From: Arthrobacter cupressi
GTDB taxonomy: Bacteria > Actinomycetota > Actinomycetes > Actinomycetales > Micrococcaceae
DNA: 64,000 nt
Reading direction: 5' to 3'
Assembly (NCBI RefSeq): GCF_900099975.1
Contig: NZ_FNEI01000007.1
Span: 1 to 64,000 of the forward strand
Positions 7,046 through 14,888 of this stretch are shown piece by piece. The notes under the pieces were generated by a model. The model saw nothing but the letters and a program-made list of their open reading frames with translations, was not told where the DNA came from and searched no databases. The position numbers were made by a program, and so were the translations under genes. How positions within the stretch are numbered: the stretch's first letter is position 1; the number at the start of each line of letters is the position of its first letter.

Positions 7046-8251
7046 CTAGGGCGTCGCCCGGAACGAGTAGTTCGAGGCGTAGCGAACCACCTGGTTGCTG
7101 TCTCCGCTGTCCAGCACCTTGCAGCCGGACGTCGATGCATCCAGCACCACGGTGTGCACGGCGATCCCGGACACTGTGTTGTTCGTGGCGATGTAGTTGT
7201 TGTTCCCGGAGGCCACCAGGATGATCGTGGGGGTCTGGCCTGACGGGCTGACGGAACCTGAAGGCACGTCGAAGCTGAAGTGGTTGCCGATCACCGAGTT
7301 GCTGCCGCCGGCGATGTGGACCAGCCCGAAAAGGTCGTCCAGGCCGTTGTTGTAGGGCTTGAGCGGATCGAACGGCTCCATCTGGCGGAGGAAGTGGTTG
7401 TTACCTACAAGGTTTTCCGTGCAGCTTCCCTCGAAGTTGACCATGCCCGGATAGAACGCGTGCAAGCGGTTGGCGGTGATCGAGGAGCGGGTGCAGTTCT
7501 TGAAATGCACGCTGCTCTTGCCCCGCGGGAAGATGTTGTTCCCGGTGACGAGGAGGCCGAAGTGGCCCTCGGCGAAGATCGAGAATCCGACGTAGCCGGC
7601 GCCGATCAGGTTGTCCGTCACCTTTGAAGCCTGGCCGGAACCGGTGAGCTCCACGCAGGATCCGCACTCGGCCAGGAAGTTGCCGCTCACGCTGAGGGCG
7701 TCGGTGTCCTTCACCACCAGCCCTCGCTCCAGGTACACCATGCCCATGCCCTCGACCCGGCAGGAATCGTTGGCGGAGTCGAAGAGAATGCCCGTCTTGC
7801 CGTTGGTGTAGTCGTTTTCGTTGCTGCCGAAGGAGACCCCGTCCAGGCAGAAATTCTCGAACACCACGGAGCTCAGCCGCGGGTCGCCGGTGCGGTAGAC
7901 CCGGAAGGCTTCGCCGTTTCCGTCGGTGTTTTCCACCCGGACGCGGCTGCCGCCGGGGTTGATCTCGTGCCAGCTGGAGGTGTTGCCGGCGTTGTAGCGG
8001 ATGCTCAGCGAGGTGAAGCCGTGGCCCGAACCGCGGATGGTCAGAAAGCTGACGTCCACGTTCACCCGGGTCTTGAGGGAGTAATCTCCCGGCGGAATGT
8101 AGATCACGGCGCCGGGCTTGGAGGCTTGGCTGGTCTGCTGGCTCTTGATGTCGGCGATGATGCTGTTGATGATCAGCCCGATGTCGTTGTAGGGCGTGGC
8201 CGAAGGATTTCCCGGTACGGACCAGGTGGTGACGTCGTAAACGGTGGTCAA
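7046..8251 (-). CDS. GH91 inulin fructotransferase (difructose anhydride-forming) lacking a signal peptide
   Basis: A 401-residue right-handed beta-helix protein of family GH91. It starts directly with the mature-type sequence VYDVTTW, followed by INSIIADIK, GAVIYIPPGDY and GSGHGFTS, segments I recall from Arthrobacter inulin fructotransferases, which split inulin into difructose anhydrides (DFA I or DFA III). It is shorter than the paralogue at 14889-16229 (446 residues); which product it makes cannot be told from sequence. The start is TTG at 8251 behind GAGGAGAA, with an in-frame stop just upstream (8264-8266), so no signal peptide is fused, although these enzymes are normally secreted. 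A Tat-signal ORF lies 191 bp upstream on the same strand in a different frame. Confidence 0.85.
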   Translation of the reverse strand: MTTVYDVTTWSVPGNPSATPYNDIGLIINSIIADIKSQQTSQASKPGAVIYIPPGDYSLKTRVNVDVSFLTIRGSGHGFTSLSIRYNAGNTSSWHEINPGGSRVRVENTDGNGEAFRVYRTGDPRLSSVVFENFCLDGVSFGSNENDYTNGKTGILFDSANDSCRVEGMGMVYLERGLVVKDTDALSVSGNFLAECGSCVELTGSGQASKVTDNLIGAGYVGFSIFAEGHFGLLVTGNNIFPRGKSSVHFKNCTRSSITANRLHAFYPGMVNFEGSCTENLVGNNHFLRQMEPFDPLKPYNNGLDDLFGLVHIAGGSNSVIGNHFSFDVPSGSVSPSGQTPTIILVASGNNNYIATNNTVSGIAVHTVVLDASTSGCKVLDSGDSNQVVRYASNYSFRATP

Positions 8252-8311
8252 AGCGTGTTCTCCTCACATCGTTGGGGGGTGCTTCAGGTGCTGTGCTGCT
8301 GTGCCGCGGGA

Positions 8312-8370
8312 TCGCCGGAAGGGTGCGGAGTCGCTGGAATTTTCCGGCGATCCGGCAGCGTTCCGGCGAC
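8312..8370. repeat. Dispersed palindromic element, copy 1
   Basis: A 59-bp segment about 83 percent identical by eye to 25925-25983. Its core is an imperfect palindrome, TCGCTGGAATTTTCCGGCGA (8331-8350). It lies between the Tat-signal ORF and the GH91 gene that would be expected to carry that signal. No other function is visible in the 8252-8442 gap. Confidence 0.6.
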
Positions 8371-8442
8371 TTCGAGGGGTGGGCGGGCCCACGCCGCGGG
8401 TGCTGCCTTACCGAGCGCAGCGACGTTGGGCTGCGGTGGGGC

Positions 8443-8640
8443 TTAGAGGACGCCGATCAGGTGCCGGTGTCCGGTGCCCGACGGCGGGTGGCTGGCCTCC
8501 GCCGTCGCGGGCGGTTCGGCCGGGGCTGCGTTCGCCGCGCCGCCGAAGGCTGTGATCGCGGCGGCGGTCCCCGCTGCTGTGGCGGCGGCCAGCACAGCGC
8601 GCAGCACTGTGCGGCGGCCGATCCCAGGGATGGGTTCCAT
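8443..8640 (-). pseudogene. Detached Tat signal peptide, probable remnant of a GH91 precursor
   Basis: A 65-residue ORF that is almost wholly a twin-arginine signal peptide: GRRTVLR near residue 8, an Ala-rich hydrophobic core and an ANA-A cleavage site near residue 38, then a Pro/Ala-rich tail ending at a stop. ATG 8640 follows an AGGGAGAA site. Secreted Arthrobacter fructotransferases carry this type of leader, yet the enzyme here begins 191 bp downstream in another frame. It may be a leader separated from its enzyme, or a genuine small secreted peptide. It lies directly behind the leftward LacI-controlled promoter. Confidence 0.6.
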
Positions 8641-8697
8641 CTGTTCTCCCTTGAACTGGATTTTCCTTACTGGATTCCGGTCCAGCCAAAATATGCC

Positions 8698-8753
8698 AAA
8701 ACGTTTTATCGACTGCGACGATGACTTTAGGACCACGCAAACCTTCGCGTCAA
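8698..8753 (-). promoter_or_regulatory. Leftward promoter with LacI-type operator
   Basis: On the minus strand, -35 TTGACG (8748-8753) and -10 TAAAGT (8724-8729) are separated by 18 bp. Downstream lies the CG-centred palindrome AAAACGTTTT (8698-8707) within GCCAAAACGTTTTATC, a typical LacI-family half-site arrangement. It would drive the Tat-signal ORF and the GH91 gene. Assigned by pattern. Confidence 0.55.
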
Positions 8754-8801
8754 GGATCAAACCGCTTGAAGTCGGCCGCCAAAACAATTTTTCTGTGACC
8801 C

Positions 8802-8856
8802 TTGACACGCCACCCCGTCGTCTCTACGGTTGTGCCAAGTCGTTTTGGCAAAACGA
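8802..8856 (+). promoter_or_regulatory. Rightward promoter with LacI-type operator for the ABC operon
   Basis: -35 TTGACA (8802-8807) and -10 TACGGT (8825-8830) are 17 bp apart. The near-perfect palindrome TCGTTTTGGCAAAACGA (8840-8856) lies over the expected start point, where a LacI-type repressor would block transcription. The regulator encoded at 12214-13257 is the obvious candidate. Confidence 0.7.
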
Positions 8857-8912
8857 TTCTTCACCCCGATCAATCTCGCCATTTCCGTTCGAGAGAAAGT
8901 GAGTCGACAGAG

Positions 8913-10193
8913 ATGTCCACTCGAAAGACCATCACCAGGTTCGCCGTCGTCGGCGGCCTTTGCACCGCCGTCGCCCTTGCGGCCACCGGGTGCGGCGCAG
9001 GGGGCCCGTCCTCTACGGGTAGCGCCGCCAGCAGCACAGTGAACGTCCTCGTCGAGGCCGGCGGCCACGCGGAGCTCACCGGCGTAGCCGAACAGTGCAA
9101 GAAGGACACCGGCGTCACCGCCAACTTCGTCGAACTGCCCTACGACGGCATGTTTAACCGCCTGTCCAGCGAGTTCTCCTCCGGCAATGTCTCCTTCGAC
9201 GTCGCGGCCCTGGACTCCGTCTGGCTGCCGAGCTTCAAGGATGCGGTCCAGCCCATTGACGAACTTTTCACCGACGAGGCCAAGAAGGATATCTTCCCGG
9301 CCCTGGTCAAGGAAGCCAACGTGGACGGCCACTTCATCGGCATGCCCGCCTGGACCAACGCGGAAATCATCCTCTACCGCAAGGACCTCTTCGAAGACCC
9401 CAAGAACAAGGCCGACTTCAAGGCCAAGTACGGCTACGAGCTCGCGGCACCCACCACCTGGAAGCAGTACCAGGAAATCTCCGCGTTCTTCACCAAGGAC
9501 GGCATGTACGGCACCGACGTGAAGGGCGCCGTCGAAACCGAGTGGCTGGCCCACGTGCTGCAGGCCGGCTCGCCGATGGTCCTGGACGCCGACGGCAAGG
9601 TGATCGTGGACAACGCCGCCCACAAGGAGGCCCTGGACTTCTACACCAGCCTCTCCAAGTCCGCCCCGTCCGGCGCCGCGCAGGTGGACTGGGCCGCGGC
9701 GCAGAACCTGTTCAACCAGGGTAAGACGGCCATGACCCGCTTCTGGGCCCACGCCTACCGCCAGATCCCCAAGGATTCCCCGGTGGCAGGCAAGGTGGGC
9801 GCAGCAGCGATGATCGGCGGCAGCGCCGGCGTCGCGGGTGTTCCGGGACCGTGGTACCTCTCCGTACCCAAGGCCACCAAGAACACCGAGGCGGCCAAGA
9901 AGTTCATCAAGTGCGCCTACGACTACAACAACCTGGGCATCGAATCCAGCCTGGGCCTGGCAGCGCGCATCTCCGCCTTCGAGAAGTACCAGGACAAGCC
10001 GGGCTACGAGAGCTTCAAGCCGCTGATCGAAACCCTCAACGGCAAGGCCACGGCAACCCGTCCGTCGACGGCCAAGTGGCAGCAGATCGTGGACACCGTC
10101 CTGGTGCCGACGCTGCAGAAGGCCGTGGCCGGCGGTGACTCCGCCGCCCTCCTCGCCGACGCCAAGAAGCAGATCGAGGACCTCCTCAAGTAA
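8913..10193 (+). CDS. Sugar ABC transporter substrate-binding lipoprotein
   Basis: A 426-residue family 1 extracellular solute-binding protein. The lipoprotein signal ends in AATGC with the lipidated Cys at position 27, followed by a Gly/Ser-rich linker and a two-lobed binding fold of normal length. ATG 8913 is chosen to give a short n-region (STRKTITRF) before the hydrophobic core. It is the first gene of an operon with two permeases (10287, 11174). Location beside GH32 and GH91 genes suggests it binds inulo-oligosaccharides or difructose anhydrides. No ATPase gene follows, as in many actinobacterial sugar importers that share an MsiK-type ATPase. Confidence 0.88.
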   Translation: MSTRKTITRFAVVGGLCTAVALAATGCGAGGPSSTGSAASSTVNVLVEAGGHAELTGVAEQCKKDTGVTANFVELPYDGMFNRLSSEFSSGNVSFDVAALDSVWLPSFKDAVQPIDELFTDEAKKDIFPALVKEANVDGHFIGMPAWTNAEIILYRKDLFEDPKNKADFKAKYGYELAAPTTWKQYQEISAFFTKDGMYGTDVKGAVETEWLAHVLQAGSPMVLDADGKVIVDNAAHKEALDFYTSLSKSAPSGAAQVDWAAAQNLFNQGKTAMTRFWAHAYRQIPKDSPVAGKVGAAAMIGGSAGVAGVPGPWYLSVPKATKNTEAAKKFIKCAYDYNNLGIESSLGLAARISAFEKYQDKPGYESFKPLIETLNGKATATRPSTAKWQQIVDTVLVPTLQKAVAGGDSAALLADAKKQIEDLLK

Positions 10194-10197
10194 GACT

Positions 10198-10262
10198 CCG
10201 CGGCCGGCACCTGCCGAGGCAGGCCCCGCCAAACGCGGCACCGCCACCGGTGCCGGCCGCGG
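10198..10262 (+). terminator. Intercistronic hairpin after the binding-protein gene
   Basis: Perfect 14-bp arms (CCGCGGCCGGCACC at 10198-10211 and its complement at 10249-10262) enclose a 37-base loop between the binding-protein and first permease genes. Such hairpins commonly protect the upstream mRNA or partly terminate, giving excess binding protein over membrane subunits. Confidence 0.65.
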
Positions 10263-10286
10263 CTCCAACCAGCGGAAGAGAAAACC

Positions 10287-11174
10287 GTGCGTATCTCCGA
10301 TCGCCGCTTCGCATTGTTCCTGATGACCCCAGCGGCGCTGTTCCTGGCAGTATTTGTGGCCTACCCGCTGTTCCGCCTCGTGGCGGACAGCTTCTTCAAG
10401 ATCTCGCCGATCGCCGGCGGCCCGCGGGACTTCGTGGGTCTCGAGAACTACTTCCGGGCCTTCGCGTCTGAAGCCTTCATGGGTGCCGGCTGGCGGACCC
10501 TGGCCTACACGGCCGTGGTGGTCACCCTCGAATTCGCCCTAGGCCTCGGCATGGCCCTGCTGTTCACCACCCTGGGCCGCAAGTCCCAGGTCTGGCGGAC
10601 CGTCTTCATGTACCCGCTCATGATCGCCCCGATCGTGGCCGGCCTGCTGTGGAAGTTCCTGATGATCGACAACTTCGGCCTCATCGGCACCGTCCTGCAC
10701 CAGGCGGGAATCCTCAGCAACCCCAACCAGATCGGCTGGCTCTCCGACCCGGACATCGTGCTGTTCTCGGTGGCCATCCCGGACATCTGGCTGACCACCT
10801 CCTTCATGTGCCTGGTCCTCTTCGCAGGCCTCCAGAACATCCCGGGGGACCTGATCGAGGCCGCCCGGCTGGACGGAGCCAGGGCCCCCGCCCTGCTGTT
10901 CCGGATCATCCTCCCGCTCCTGCGGCCCGTGATCGCGGTGGCGCTGGTGGTCCGCGGCATCGACGCGGCCCGGGCCTTTGACACCATCCTCATCCAGACC
11001 AACGGCGGGCCGCAGTCCGCCTCCGAAACCATGAGCCTGCTGATCTACCGGACCATGATCCGCTTCGGCGATCCCGGCCTGGCAAGCGCCATGGGCACCA
11101 TCTACCTGCTGGCAATGCTCGGCGTCGCTTTCTTCGCCGTCGCCACCATCTGGCGGCCAGGAAAGGACAACTGA
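10287..11174 (+). CDS. Sugar ABC transporter permease (MalF type)
   Basis: A 295-residue inner-membrane permease with six predicted helices. The cytoplasmic EAA loop appears as EAARLDGARAPALLFRIILP (near residues 191-210), which docks the ATPase. It is similar to UgpA/MalF-type carbohydrate importers. The start is GTG 10287 behind GGAAGAGA. It overlaps the next permease by one base (TGATG), implying translational coupling. It works with the lipoprotein at 8913. Confidence 0.88.
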   Translation: MRISDRRFALFLMTPAALFLAVFVAYPLFRLVADSFFKISPIAGGPRDFVGLENYFRAFASEAFMGAGWRTLAYTAVVVTLEFALGLGMALLFTTLGRKSQVWRTVFMYPLMIAPIVAGLLWKFLMIDNFGLIGTVLHQAGILSNPNQIGWLSDPDIVLFSVAIPDIWLTTSFMCLVLFAGLQNIPGDLIEAARLDGARAPALLFRIILPLLRPVIAVALVVRGIDAARAFDTILIQTNGGPQSASETMSLLIYRTMIRFGDPGLASAMGTIYLLAMLGVAFFAVATIWRPGKDN

Positions 11175-12127
11175 TGCGCGTCGCCGAACGAACCAGGCCC
11201 GACGGCGGGAAGGCGGCTGCAGTGACTGCCGGCACCTCCCTGCCAAGCACCACGCAGGCCGGCGGCCGCAGGCGCCGGAGCGTCAACCGCGAAGGCCTCG
11301 AGGCCGGCAAGCGCAGCACCAGGACGCTGCTGTGGATCCTGCTCGCAGCCGCGATGGTCCTCTACGGTTTCCCGTTCCTCTACCTGCTGTTCACGTCCTT
11401 CAAGACCCCGATCGACACCATCGCAGTTCCTCCCACCATCCTCCCCAAGGAATGGACACTGGAGAACTACGCCAACGCCCTGGGGCGGAACGGCGTGCTG
11501 GCCTCGTTCATCAACAGTGCGCAGACCGCCGTGATCAGCACCGTGCTGTCCCTGGTGCTGGCGGTCCCGGCGGCCTACGGGATCACCCGGTACAAGACCC
11601 CCAGCGGGCGTGTGTTCATCATGGCCGCACTGGTGACCCGCATGGTCCCGCCGGTGGCCATCGGCATCCCGCTGGCCACCATGATGGCCTCGGTGGGCCT
11701 GGCCGATACGCCGATCGCGCTCTCGATCGCCCACACCACCATTTCCCTGCCGCTCTCGATCTGGCTGATGTCCAGCTTCTTCGAGGCCGTGCCCCGGGAC
11801 CTGGAGGAAGCCGCGACCGTGGACGGCTGCAGCCGGCTTGGAGCCTTGTGGCGGGTGGTGATCCCGGTGGTGTCCGGAGGCATCGCGGTGACGGCGATCT
11901 TCGCCTTCCTGGCCTCCTGGAACGAGTTCCTGTTCGCGCTGCTGATGACGGCGATCCGCTCGCAGACAACGCCGGTGGTGATCGCGAACTTCCAGACGCA
12001 GTTCGGACTCGACTGGGGATCCATGACAGCGCTCGCGGCGGTCTACTCGATCCCGGTCATCCTGCTGACGCTTCTTCTGCAGCGCAAGATCGTCGCAGGG
12101 ATGACTCTCGGTGCGGTCAAGGGCTAG
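11174..12127 (+). CDS. Sugar ABC transporter permease (MalG type)
   Basis: A 317-residue permease with a polar N-terminal extension of about 50 residues (Gly/Ala/Arg-rich), six predicted helices, and the EAA loop EEAATVDGCSRLGALWRVVI near residues 213-232. It forms the transmembrane heterodimer with the upstream permease. No ATP-binding subunit lies in the next 4 kb; the following genes are the regulator and the intracellular enzymes. An imperfect inverted repeat at 12166-12187 lies in the short gap before lacI. Confidence 0.87.
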   Translation: MRVAERTRPDGGKAAAVTAGTSLPSTTQAGGRRRRSVNREGLEAGKRSTRTLLWILLAAAMVLYGFPFLYLLFTSFKTPIDTIAVPPTILPKEWTLENYANALGRNGVLASFINSAQTAVISTVLSLVLAVPAAYGITRYKTPSGRVFIMAALVTRMVPPVAIGIPLATMMASVGLADTPIALSIAHTTISLPLSIWLMSSFFEAVPRDLEEAATVDGCSRLGALWRVVIPVVSGGIAVTAIFAFLASWNEFLFALLMTAIRSQTTPVVIANFQTQFGLDWGSMTALAAVYSIPVILLTLLLQRKIVAGMTLGAVKG

Positions 12128-12213
12128 CGCGGTCAAGGTACGGACCCGGAATCAACCAGTAGCCTACTGATAGCCCCAGGGGCATCAGCAACCATAAGGA
12201 CGTGGGAAGACAG

Positions 12214-13257
12214 ATGAGCAACAAGACCATCGGCATCAAGGACGTGGCCCTCGCCGCCGGCGTCTCCGTGACAACGGTCTCCCACGTCCTCAACGAAGTT
12301 GCCTACGCCCGGATCAGCCCCGAAACCAGGGACAAGGTCAGGACCGTTGCGGAGCAGCTGGGGTATGGCCCCAACCGGCTTGCCCAGGCGCTCCGCACCC
12401 AGCGGACCGGCATGCTTGGCCTGGTCAGCGAGGAAATCGCCACCACGCCCCACGCCGGCCGGATCATCCTCGGCGCCGACGAGGCCGCGAAGGCCCGGGG
12501 ATACAACCTCATGATCATCAACACCCCCGGCTCGGCCAGCCTCGAATCCCGCCAGGCCGACGTCCAGGCCCTCCTGGAACGCCGGGTGGACGGAATCCTC
12601 TACGCCACCATGTACCACCGCAATGTGAAGCTTCCCGCCAATCTCGGCAGCGTGCCCTCCGTCCTCGTCGACTCGGTGGCCACGGGCGGGAACATCACCG
12701 CCGTGATCCCGGACGAGGAAGGCGGCGCCCGTGCCGCCGTCGGTGCTCTCCTCGACGCGGGGCACACCCGGGTGGGCTTCATCAACAACACCGATGACGT
12801 CCCCGCGACCCACGAACGGCTCCAGGCCTTCCGGTCCGTGCTGACCGAAGCAGGGCTCGACGGCGACGCGGCCCCCGTCGAGTCCGAGGTCTCCGAGGTG
12901 CACGGCGGCTACGAGGCGGCCATGCGGATCCTGGCAGGCGGGAACCCGCCCACAGGCTTGTTCTGCTACAACGACCGGATGGCCATGGGTGCCTACCGCG
13001 CCGCCGCGGAGCTGGGACTGTCCATCCCCGGGGACCTTTCGGTGGTGGGCTTCGATGACCAGGAGCTGATCGCCGCCAACCTCTACCCGGGCCTCACCAC
13101 CGTGGCCCTGCCCCACTACGAGATGGGTGCCTGGGCCACCGAGCACCTGATAGACGCCATCGAGGGAAAGACCGACCTCGCCCTCATGGCAACCCACCCG
13201 ACCATCCTGGGCTGCCCCCTGGTGAGCCGCGAGTCCATCGCCGCTCCCCGGCAATAG
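12214..13257 (+). CDS. LacI family transcriptional regulator of the fructan locus
   Basis: A 347-residue LacI/GalR repressor. The N-terminal helix-turn-helix IKDVALAAGVSVTTVSHVLN (residues 7-26) is followed by a hinge helix and a periplasmic-binding-like sensor domain containing LFCYNDRMAMGAYRAA and SVVGFDDQELIA. ATG 12214 is preferred over GTG 12202 because GGGAAG lies 6 bases upstream. It sits inside the transporter/enzyme cluster and probably binds the two CG-centred palindromes at 8698-8707 and 8840-8856. The inducer is unknown; a difructose anhydride, inulobiose or fructose would fit. Confidence 0.9.
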   Translation: MSNKTIGIKDVALAAGVSVTTVSHVLNEVAYARISPETRDKVRTVAEQLGYGPNRLAQALRTQRTGMLGLVSEEIATTPHAGRIILGADEAAKARGYNLMIINTPGSASLESRQADVQALLERRVDGILYATMYHRNVKLPANLGSVPSVLVDSVATGGNITAVIPDEEGGARAAVGALLDAGHTRVGFINNTDDVPATHERLQAFRSVLTEAGLDGDAAPVESEVSEVHGGYEAAMRILAGGNPPTGLFCYNDRMAMGAYRAAAELGLSIPGDLSVVGFDDQELIAANLYPGLTTVALPHYEMGAWATEHLIDAIEGKTDLALMATHPTILGCPLVSRESIAAPRQ

Positions 13258-13295
13258 CAGCCAGCCCTCCCACACACCAAGAGGAAACGCCAGAC

Positions 13296-14867
13296 ATGTC
13301 CAGTCGCCTTGATGCCGCACGCCCGGAAACGGCCCGGGCCGTCACTTCCAGGTTCCGGCCCGCCATCCACTTCACGGCGAGGAACACCTGGCTGAACGAT
13401 CCCAACGGCCTGGTTTTCCATGAGGGCCTGTACCACCTCTTCTTCCAGAACAACCCGTTCGGCAACGTCTGGGGCAACATGTCCTGGGGCCACGCCACCT
13501 CCCCGGACCTGCTGCACTGGACGGAACACCCTGTTGCCATTGCCTGCGACGAAACGGAGGACATCTTCTCGGGAAGCGTCGTGGTCGACCACGGCAACAC
13601 CTCCGGCTTCGGCACGGCGGACGCACCTGCACTCGTGGCCATCTACACCAGCGCCTTCAAGGGTGCGTCCGAACACGGCGGCACGCAGGCCCAGTCCCTG
13701 GCCTACAGCACGGACGCCGGAATGACGTGGCGGAAGTACCAGGGAAACCCCGTCCTTACCCGGAACTCCGCGAACTTCCGCGACCCCAAGGTCTTCCGCT
13801 ACCAAGGGGAGCAGGGTTCCTTCTGGGTCATGGCCGCCGTCGAAGCGCAGCAGCAACAGGTGCTCTTCTACCGATCCGATGACCTCAAGTCCTGGGACTT
13901 CCTGAGCGGCTTCGGCCCGGCCAACGCCGACGCCGGCGAATGGGAATGCCCCGACCTTTTTCCGCTGCCGGTGGACGGCGACCCGGACAACGTCAAGTGG
14001 GTGCTGATCGTCAACATCAACCCCGGCGCGGTGGCGGGAGGATCCGGCGGCCAGTACTTCGTGGGCCAGTTCGACGGCGTCCGGTTCGTTCCGGACCCCG
14101 GTACCCTCGCGGCCCCGGCCGGAGTGTCCTCGCTCGCCGACCCCGAAGCCGCCGCTGCCGCCTTGCGGCAATGCCTGTGGCTCGACTGGGGACGCGACTG
14201 CTACGCCTCCGTCTCCTTCAGCGACGCTCCGGGGGACCGGCGCATCATCATCGGCTGGATGAGCAACTGGGACTACGCCAACGAACTGCCCACCGCGCCC
14301 TGGCGGTCCTCGATGACGCTCGCGCGCGAACTCAGCCTCACCTCCGTCGACGGCTCCGCCCGCCTGATCCAGCAGCCGGTCCTCGCCGGCACCGGCGGGC
14401 AGCTGGATGCCGGCACCTTCGAACTGCGTGATTCAGCCTTCCGCCTGCCGGACGCGGTACCCGGCGGGGCCCAGGTCATCGAGGCGGAGGTCTTGCCCGG
14501 CAGCGCCGGCCGTGTCGAATTCCGGCTGCTCGGAAGCGGCGACGATAGCGAGGGGACCGTGCTCAGCTACGAACCGGACGGCCCGGACACAGACAGCGGC
14601 ACACTTATCCTGGACCGCAGGCAGTCGGGAAACACGGGCTTCCACGGGAAATTCGCGTCGGCGGAGTCAGCCCCGCTGGTCCTTGAGGACGGCGTACTCA
14701 AGCTGCTCCTCGTCGTCGACCACTGCTCGGTGGAGGTCTTCGCCCAGGGCGGCAGGGTGGTCCTGACGGATCTCGTCTTCCCCTCCGAGGGGAGCCGGGA
14801 GAACCGGCTCTCGGCGGAGGGCGGCCCGGCAACCATACTGAAACTCGCAGTCTCAACTCTCGCCTAA
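13296..14867 (+). CDS. Cytoplasmic GH32 beta-fructosidase
   Basis: A 523-residue GH32 enzyme without a signal peptide. Motifs are WLNDPNG (32-38, nucleophile D35), RDPK (162-165) and ECPDLF (217-222, acid/base E217). It resembles the secreted paralogue at 4258-6849 but lacks the roughly 330-residue insert; here GQFDGVRF is soon followed by WLDWGRDCYA. It probably releases fructose from inulobiose or short fructo-oligosaccharides imported by the adjacent ABC system. The start follows AAGAGGAAA. It is 38 bp after lacI and 21 bp before the GH91 gene, probably one transcript. Confidence 0.9.
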   Translation: MSSRLDAARPETARAVTSRFRPAIHFTARNTWLNDPNGLVFHEGLYHLFFQNNPFGNVWGNMSWGHATSPDLLHWTEHPVAIACDETEDIFSGSVVVDHGNTSGFGTADAPALVAIYTSAFKGASEHGGTQAQSLAYSTDAGMTWRKYQGNPVLTRNSANFRDPKVFRYQGEQGSFWVMAAVEAQQQQVLFYRSDDLKSWDFLSGFGPANADAGEWECPDLFPLPVDGDPDNVKWVLIVNINPGAVAGGSGGQYFVGQFDGVRFVPDPGTLAAPAGVSSLADPEAAAAALRQCLWLDWGRDCYASVSFSDAPGDRRIIIGWMSNWDYANELPTAPWRSSMTLARELSLTSVDGSARLIQQPVLAGTGGQLDAGTFELRDSAFRLPDAVPGGAQVIEAEVLPGSAGRVEFRLLGSGDDSEGTVLSYEPDGPDTDSGTLILDRRQSGNTGFHGKFASAESAPLVLEDGVLKLLLVVDHCSVEVFAQGGRVVLTDLVFPSEGSRENRLSAEGGPATILKLAVSTLA

Positions 14868-14888
14868 CGGGACACAAAGGAAGAAGCC

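Noticed and set aside
8757..10268. A 503-codon open frame antisense to the binding-protein gene
   Set aside because: The plus-strand gene has a lipobox, promoter and operon context; the antisense translation resembles no family.
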